A stretch of DNA of 64,000 nucleotides from positions 320,535,726 through 320,599,725 of the forward strand of contig NC_073692.1 of the NCBI RefSeq assembly GCF_029784155.1, in the 5' to 3' direction. Both the position numbers and the translations under genes were made by a program. Of this stretch, positions 58,591 through 64,000 are shown piece by piece (within the stretch, counting starts at the first letter, position 1; each line of letters opens with the position of its first letter). This DNA comes from Uranotaenia lowii. Lineage: Eukaryota; Arthropoda; Insecta; Diptera; Culicidae. Under the pieces are notes generated by a model. That model worked only from the letters and a program-made list of their open reading frames with translations. It did no database searches and was not told the origin of the DNA.

Positions 58591-59690
58591 TCTTGCCATG
58601 CCTACATGTGTGGACCACATCACAACTTTACGGACAAATCAACGAATTCCAGGACTCTTCTGCTGGTGTTCGTCGATTCGAAAAAGCATTCGACCTACTT
58701 AACCATGAAAACATCTGGGCGGCTCTAAGGCGACGAAAAGTCCCAGGGAAACTAGTCCATCTCTTCGAAGCACAGAACGAGGCATTTTCGTGCCAGGTCT
58801 TGCACGACGGTGTCTTGTCCGAACACTGCTACTATTTATAATCGTAATGGATAAGATTCTCACTGGATCGATTGACTGTGCAACGAACCGAGGATTACCG
58901 TGGAATCCTTCAACAATGGAGCATCTGAACGACCTTGACTTGGCTGACGATATTGTTTTGCTCGCCCAAACGCAACCGGATATGCAGAGCAAACTCGACG
59001 ACCTCACCGAAAGTTCCAAGGCAGCAGGTCTCAAAGTCAATGTAGGAAAGACCAAGTCGATGGAGATCAACACAGGAAATCCCTCCAGTTTCATGGTAGC
59101 TGGGCAACAAGTTGAGAAAGTGGAGTGCTTCCAGTATCTTGGTAGCCAGATAACGCCTGATGGTGGTACCAGGAAAGACATCGAAACCCGGACCAGAAAT
59201 GCCCGATTTGCGTTTGAGAGTCTCCGCAACATCTTGCGCTCACGTCAGATATCTCGACGAACGAAAATTCGAATGTTTAATTCAAACGTCAAATCCGTAT
59301 TGCTGTACGGGTTTGAAACTTGGTGCACATATGCGGTAACGACGCGAAACATGCAAGCATTTGTGAATCGCTGCTTGCGGAATATCAACCGCGCTTGGTG
59401 GCCTGGCAATTGGATCTCAAACGTGGAACTTCATCGCCGGTGTAATCAAAGGGCACTAGAAATCGAGATTCGTGAACGTAGGTGGAGATGGATTGGGCAC
59501 ACGCTGCGAAAAGGTGAGATAGAGATTTGCAGAAAGAGGCTTGAATGGAATCCAGAATGACATCGAAGGAGAGGCAGACCCAGAAACTCGTGGCGGCGAA
59601 GCCTAGCCGCTGAAATACGAACTGTCGACTAGAGTCCTGACTGGGACCAAGTGAAGACTCTGGCTCCGGATCGGGAATATCTGAGTAATA
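58590..59690 (+). pseudogene. Second LINE fragment: RT with LADDIVLL active site
   Basis: Different family from the neighbouring RTE fragment. Before a frame change near 58850 there is an RT domain A remnant ([20 protein letters not shown]). From about 58850 to TGA 59558-59560 the frame reads [20 protein letters not shown] (catalytic DD), [45 protein letters not shown] and [14 protein letters not shown]. It continues with stops to about 59690. 5'-truncated and inactive. Confidence 0.8.
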
Positions 59691-59769
59691 ATAATGTGTG
59701 GTAATAATGTGTTTCAAAGAACACTCGTGTGTTTCAAAGTACACACTACCACACGAGTTTGGTAAAGGA

Positions 59770-60620
59770 GCAGAGTAAAAAAAAACCCATGAACACGTTC
59801 AGTCTCTTAAGGGTTTCCTGCAGGAAACGAACATCGATTGCAGCGAACGTTTCCCACTCACTTTGAATGCTCGAGCCTGTTGTTAATTGTGCGTTCAATC
59901 AGGAACCATCAAAAGATTTTATAAAGTCTTATTCGCAACAAAAAGTTATACGAAACAAGGTTCCAAGGTATGAATTTTAAGGTCAAACTTCTCTGCACCG
60001 AAGTATGTTTATTCATCAACTCGTTGTGAAGACCTTGTTGAAAGAATTGATCGAGCAGATCTGAAGGTCAGTCATATCTGAAAGAGTCAACGTAATACTA
60101 AAATTACTTTTAGTGTGCTAGCATAGAGTTACCATCATAACTTAAGCAAACCTGTGTTGTTGAAAAAATAAGCTCAAATACCTCCTCCAGGACAGTAGAT
60201 CTAGTGAGAGTGTATAAGGTTGTCGTCTGTGTTGACGATCTGCTTATCATTGGCGATCAACTGAAACTAGTGAAGCAAATCAAGCTGCTCTTCTATCAAG
60301 TTTTACATAGGCAAACTAGAGAAAGGAGTATAACTTTCAATGTCCTTAGGAGGTTTTCTTGAAGACATTTCAATGTAATTCCGCAAACCCAATGAGGAAG
60401 CCATGTGCAATAAGTGAATACGGCAAACTAATAGCACTGATCATACTGACAGGACACTTAAAGCATGGATCACTACAAATCTGGACGCACTATTTATTTT
60501 ACCATAGTGCTCCTAGTTGTCGGATCTGGAATGTTTTGGCAGCACTTTGTAGAGGAATGTTTCTTCTACCAGTGCTGAAAATTTCATTACGATTAGTTTT
60601 GTTTCAAAAAAGTTACACGT
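59770..60620 (+). pseudogene. Copia-type RT remnant
   Basis: Around 60205-60340 a frame reads KVVVCVDDLLIIGDQLKLVK, matching the copia RT active site (YVDD-type) and the following helix, then degrades through stops. Flanking parts are too decayed to assign. It is separate from the intact copia frame at 61555. Confidence 0.5.
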
Positions 60621-60639
60621 GATGGAAGCCGCGAGATGA

Positions 60640-61328
60640 AAATAAATTTTGAACACCCACGTCAAAAACCCGACGTGGTCGGGTTCAAAAATCGCGAAAT
60701 CGTTAAAAATGGTCAAATCAACCGTGTGTAGCGTTCTCAAACGTTTCCGTGAGATGCGTACTATAGATCGGCAGGTTCATACCAAGCGTTATAGTGGACC
60801 TAATAATCAGAAACTGCATTTGAAGGTGTTGAGAACGATCAAGGAAAACACAGGGTAGTCGGACTATGACATTGCCAAGAAATTCAACGCCGACCGGTGC
60901 ACCGTCAGCAAAATTCGTCTACGCGAAGGAATACGATCCTCTCGGACCAGTAAGCAACCAAACCGGACATTGAAGCAGAATTTAGTAGCCAAAGGACGTG
61001 CCCGCAAGTTATACAAAAAGATTCCAACGAATTTCGACGGATGCATCCTCATGGATGACGAAACGTACGTGAAGATGGATTTTGGGCAGCTTTCTGGCCA
61101 AAAATTATGTAAAGCCACTGCAGTGGTGCACTGCACTGGTCATGGTGATGTCCCCGGCAACTTCAAATTCGTTTTTGCTGATAAGTGTGCAAGAAAGTAT
61201 TTGATCTGGCAAGGTATTTGCCATTTCGGCCTGCGGACGAAAAATTCCGGTTTTTGTGAAAAACAAGACCATGGACTCCGAAATTTACAAGGAGGAATGC
61301 CTGAAAAACTTTTTTTTTCGTACATTAG
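60640..61328 (+). pseudogene. Tc1/mariner (ITmD37E-like) transposase relic, 3' end lost
   Basis: An N-terminal helix-turn-helix is readable at 60649-60858 (GSKIAKSLKMVKSTVCSVLK, IDRQVHTKRYSGPN), with an early stop after it. The first catalytic Asp region reads ILMDDETYVKMDFGQL near 61050, and the downstream CARKYLIWQGICHFGLRTK block is visible in another frame. The sequence is cut at about 61328 where a copia LTR begins, so the remaining catalytic residues are missing. Confidence 0.78.
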
Positions 61329-61474
61329 TGTTGAAACACGTGGTGTTGAATTGCGTCTAGATCATAGTAAGCGATTCTATGTTAGTAATAAGTATGTCAT
61401 TAGAAATAAATTTAATCCTGTTCTAACTGCCAAGCAGAGTAGTTTGTTCTACGGCTCTCGTCCAAATACCAATA
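61329..61474 (+). repeat. Candidate 5' LTR of the copia element
   Basis: Begins TGTTGAAACACG where the mariner relic stops, and ends just before a copia primer-binding site. Its partner LTR is outside the window, so the limits rest on the primer site and the TG start; the right end reads AATA rather than CA. Confidence 0.5.
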
Positions 61475-61485
61475 GGTTATGGGCC
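61475..61485 (+). other. Copia primer-binding site
   Basis: GGTTATGGGCC matches the internal initiator-Met tRNA site that copia-type elements use. It lies 70 bp upstream of the Gag-Pol ATG. Confidence 0.7.
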
Positions 61486-61554
61486 TTTTGAGAGTTCGTG
61501 AAGAAATCGAAGCACATCAAGAACTGAAGATTTGAATCATCAAGCAGTTTTAAG

Positions 61555-64000
61555 ATGAACGGTCAAACCAATCCGAATGGAGTTAATGCGCCGGGCGCCG
61601 GTCACAGTCGCAGCCAGAATTCCATGGCTCTGCCGTCGATCGAGCTTCTGATGGGACGAGACAACTGGTCAACCTGGAAGTTCGCTGTGCAGACATTTTT
61701 GGAGCTGGAAGACCTGTGGGAAGCGGTCAAGCCGGGTCAGAACCCTGACGGAAGTTTCGAGAACGTGGATGCAGATAAGGATAGACGAGCACGTGGGAAA
61801 ATTATTCTCCTGCTCGATCCCGTTAATTACGTGCATGTGAGGGACGTGCGAACCGCTCGAGAAACGTGGTCACGCCTGGAAGCAGCATTTGAAGATTCCG
61901 GATTAACCCGGAAAGTTGGATTGTTGCGAAAACTCATCACAACTAATTTGGATTGTTGTGATTCCATGGAAACCTTCGTAAACAGTGTCATAGCAACCGC
62001 ACATCAGTTGCGTGGCATTGGTTTCGATATCAGCGACGAATGGGTGGGCACGTTGTTGCTTGCTGGTTTACCTGAGGAGTATCGCCCCATGATTATGGCG
62101 CTTGAAAATTCGGGAGCAGCGATAAATGCGGACATCATCAAGACCAAATTGCTGCAAGAAACGAGAGTGCCATCGTCTGGTGTTGCTTTTGCTGGTAAAA
62201 AGCATGGTCACAAACCGAAGCTCGAGGAAAAACCATCATCAAGCAACGGTCCCAAGTGTCGACGATGTGGAAAATTCGGTCACTTTGCCAAAGCATGTAC
62301 TTCGAAACGCTCGGGTAATGCTTGGTGCACCGTTTTGTCCACGTTTGCTGGGGACGACAACAGCTGGTACTTCGATTCTGGAGCATCGTGTCACTTTGCA
62401 AAGTCGGAGAAAAATTTGCTGAATGTCAAGAAGTCCAGCGGAACGGTAATAGCAGCGAACAAAGGAGCCATGAAAGTAGTCGCCACAGGTGAAGTTGAAA
62501 TTTTGCCCGAATGCTGTCCGAAAGACCCTCCAATTGTGATGCACGATGTACAAGTACTTCCGGAGTTATCGGCGAATCTGGTGTCGGTCAATCAAATTGT
62601 CAAACGGGGGCACACAGTGACGTTCAACATCGACGGTGTCAAGGTTACCAACCAGGAAGGAACGGTGATGGCGACAGGAAGTCGTGAGCGGAACCTTTTC
62701 AAGCTGAATCAACTAGAATCGTGTGCGTTGTCATGTTCGTCTAAAACAAGTCCCGAACTTTGGCATCGGCGCATGGGTCACCTCAACTTTAGCAGCCTGA
62801 AACGATTGAGAAGCGGTTTGGTGAATGGTGTCAATATGAGTGATGCTGGAGCTACAACCAACGACGAAAACTGCAGAATCTGTGCGATGGGAAAACAAAC
62901 CCGACTTCCGTTCAGCAAGTCTGGTTCGCGTGCAAGTGAACTGTTAGAAGTGGTTCACTCTGACATCTGTGGGCCTATGGAGACGGAATCGCTCGGTGGC
63001 AGTCGTTACTACCTGACTTTCACTGACGATAAGTCTCGCAGAGTTTTCATCTATTTCCTGCCGGAAAAATCAGCTGACCAAGTATGCAGAGCATTCGACA
63101 ATTTTGTTAGCATGGCAGAAAACCAAACGGGAAAGAAGGTGAAAACATTACGCACGGACAATGGCAAGGAATTCATCAACAAGCAATTGCAAGATCGTCT
63201 GCGTCGTCGAGGAATCCGTCATCAAACAACGACGGAATACACGCCGGAGCAAAATGGACTGGCGGAGAGGTTGAACCGAACCATCGTGGAACGGGCGAGG
63301 TGTATGCTTTTCGAGTCCAATCTACCGAAGAGATTCTGGGCTGAGGCTACCGGAACAGCAGTTTATTTGATCAATCGCTCTCCTACGAAAGGCCACGGAT
63401 CAACGCCAGAGGAAATGTTCAGCGGCAAGAAACCACATCTAGGTCACGTGCGAGTGTTTGGTTCGCCGGTGATGGTTCATGTTCCCAAACAGAAACGACG
63501 GAAGTGGGATCGGAAAGCTGTGGAGTGCATTCTCACTGGATTCGACGAAGACACGAAGGCCTACCGAGTGTGGAATCCGGAGTCGAGGAAAATTGTTTTT
63601 TCTCGAGACGTCACTTTCATCAGTGAGAAACCCAAGGATCCAGCCAGCGAAGCACGCCGCCCCAAGTTGGTACCGTTAAACTTGAGTGGCGATGTGCAAA
63701 TCGATGGGACCAAGGTTGAAGGTAACGACGCCGATGGTGAGCCGAACGATGTACCTCCCATGGACGAGGTCAGCGACGATAGTTTTGTTGAAGCAGAAGA
63801 CAGCCAAGAAAACTTCCCATCCAGTGACGTGACAACCTCTGCGCTCCCCACGCAAACAGTTTCAAATCCGCCCGTGTCACAGGCGTTGAGGCGAAGCGGA
63901 AGGGAGCGCGCAATTCCAGGCAAGTTAAAAGATTTTCTTGTTCCGAGCAAATATTTGTCCTCCAATCGTTTTACAGCAATCGAGGGAAGTGGTACAACCA
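61555..64000 (+). CDS. Copia-type Gag-Pol polyprotein, open to the window edge
   Basis: From ATG 61555 the frame runs 815 codons to position 64000 without a stop. Gag (LMGRDNWSTWKFAVQTFLEL, RARGKIILLLDP) leads to one knuckle CRRCGKFGHFAKAC near residue 240. The protease motif is WYFDSGASCHF, followed by the pre-integrase WHRRMGHLNFSSL and CRICAMGKQTRLPF. Integrase has its three acidic residues (VVHSDICGPM, LRTDNGKEF, YTPEQNGLAERLNR) and the tail WDRKAVECILTGFD. The Gag-protease-integrase order before RT is copia-specific. RT should start just beyond the window. Nothing in the visible part is broken. Confidence 0.93.
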   Translation, partial: MNGQTNPNGVNAPGAGHSRSQNSMALPSIELLMGRDNWSTWKFAVQTFLELEDLWEAVKPGQNPDGSFENVDADKDRRARGKIILLLDPVNYVHVRDVRTARETWSRLEAAFEDSGLTRKVGLLRKLITTNLDCCDSMETFVNSVIATAHQLRGIGFDISDEWVGTLLLAGLPEEYRPMIMALENSGAAINADIIKTKLLQETRVPSSGVAFAGKKHGHKPKLEEKPSSSNGPKCRRCGKFGHFAKACTSKRSGNAWCTVLSTFAGDDNSWYFDSGASCHFAKSEKNLLNVKKSSGTVIAANKGAMKVVATGEVEILPECCPKDPPIVMHDVQVLPELSANLVSVNQIVKRGHTVTFNIDGVKVTNQEGTVMATGSRERNLFKLNQLESCALSCSSKTSPELWHRRMGHLNFSSLKRLRSGLVNGVNMSDAGATTNDENCRICAMGKQTRLPFSKSGSRASELLEVVHSDICGPMETESLGGSRYYLTFTDDKSRRVFIYFLPEKSADQVCRAFDNFVSMAENQTGKKVKTLRTDNGKEFINKQLQDRLRRRGIRHQTTTEYTPEQNGLAERLNRTIVERARCMLFESNLPKRFWAEATGTAVYLINRSPTKGHGSTPEEMFSGKKPHLGHVRVFGSPVMVHVPKQKRRKWDRKAVECILTGFDEDTKAYRVWNPESRKIVFSRDVTFISEKPKDPASEARRPKLVPLNLSGDVQIDGTKVEGNDADGEPNDVPPMDEVSDDSFVEAEDSQENFPSSDVTTSALPTQTVSNPPVSQALRRSGRERAIPGKLKDFLVPSKYLSSNRFTAIEGSGTT

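Overview
The window reads as a piece of a repeat-rich insect nuclear genome, most likely a culicine mosquito (Aedes or a relative). The evidence is six conserved animal genes with GT-AG introns, very large TE-filled introns, and a mobile-element mix of RTE and I-type LINEs, Ty3/gypsy, copia, ITmD37E-type mariner, TA-flanked MITEs and a tRNA-derived SINE. Species is inferred; nothing in the sequence fixes it.

Host genes, left to right: the 3' end of anillin (scraps) on + (1-2064); the very-long-chain enoyl-CoA reductase TECR/Sc2 on + (4574-6745); UBE3D (E2-binding E3 ligase) on - (35585-37013); DcpS, the scavenger mRNA decapping enzyme, on - (37103-45322); Cse1/exportin-2 on + (47019-50782); and the SH2-ankyrin-SH2 tyrosine kinase Shark on - (52317-57592, its 5' exon lying outside or unrecognised). 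DcpS and UBE3D are head-to-tail with only 89 bp between stop and next ATG. DcpS and Cse1 are divergent and share about 1.7 kb of upstream DNA.

The most striking structure is 8339-30125: one I-type LINE, flanked by a 14-bp target-site duplication and about 5.8 kb long without its insertions, cut by five later insertions, each with its own duplication. These are a 3.85-kb TA-flanked TIR element (itself carrying a 601-bp MITE and exon-like unknown ORFs), a 712-bp CTATC-flanked element, a 632-bp retroposon with a (TATGC)n tail, a 4.6-kb LTR element with identical 425-bp LTRs and a non-coding interior, and a Ty3/gypsy element on the minus strand (itself carrying a MITE). The order of nesting gives relative ages.

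Other mobile DNA: a palindrome-built TIR element (3142-4126), a second MITE of the CACAGCAAG family (30475-31452), a 1.48-kb TIR element with repeated 17-mers (31721-33204), an RTE-type LINE relic interrupted by an insert with a 10-bp duplication (33211-35310), a young Ty3/gypsy element in the large DcpS intron (38262-43291), RTE debris in and upstream of Shark, a broken mariner transposase (60640-61328) and, inserted at its end, a copia element whose gag-pol frame stays open to the window edge (61555-64000). Three LTR elements have LTR pairs that look identical by eye, so they are recent, yet the two coding ones whose full length is visible have broken reading frames.
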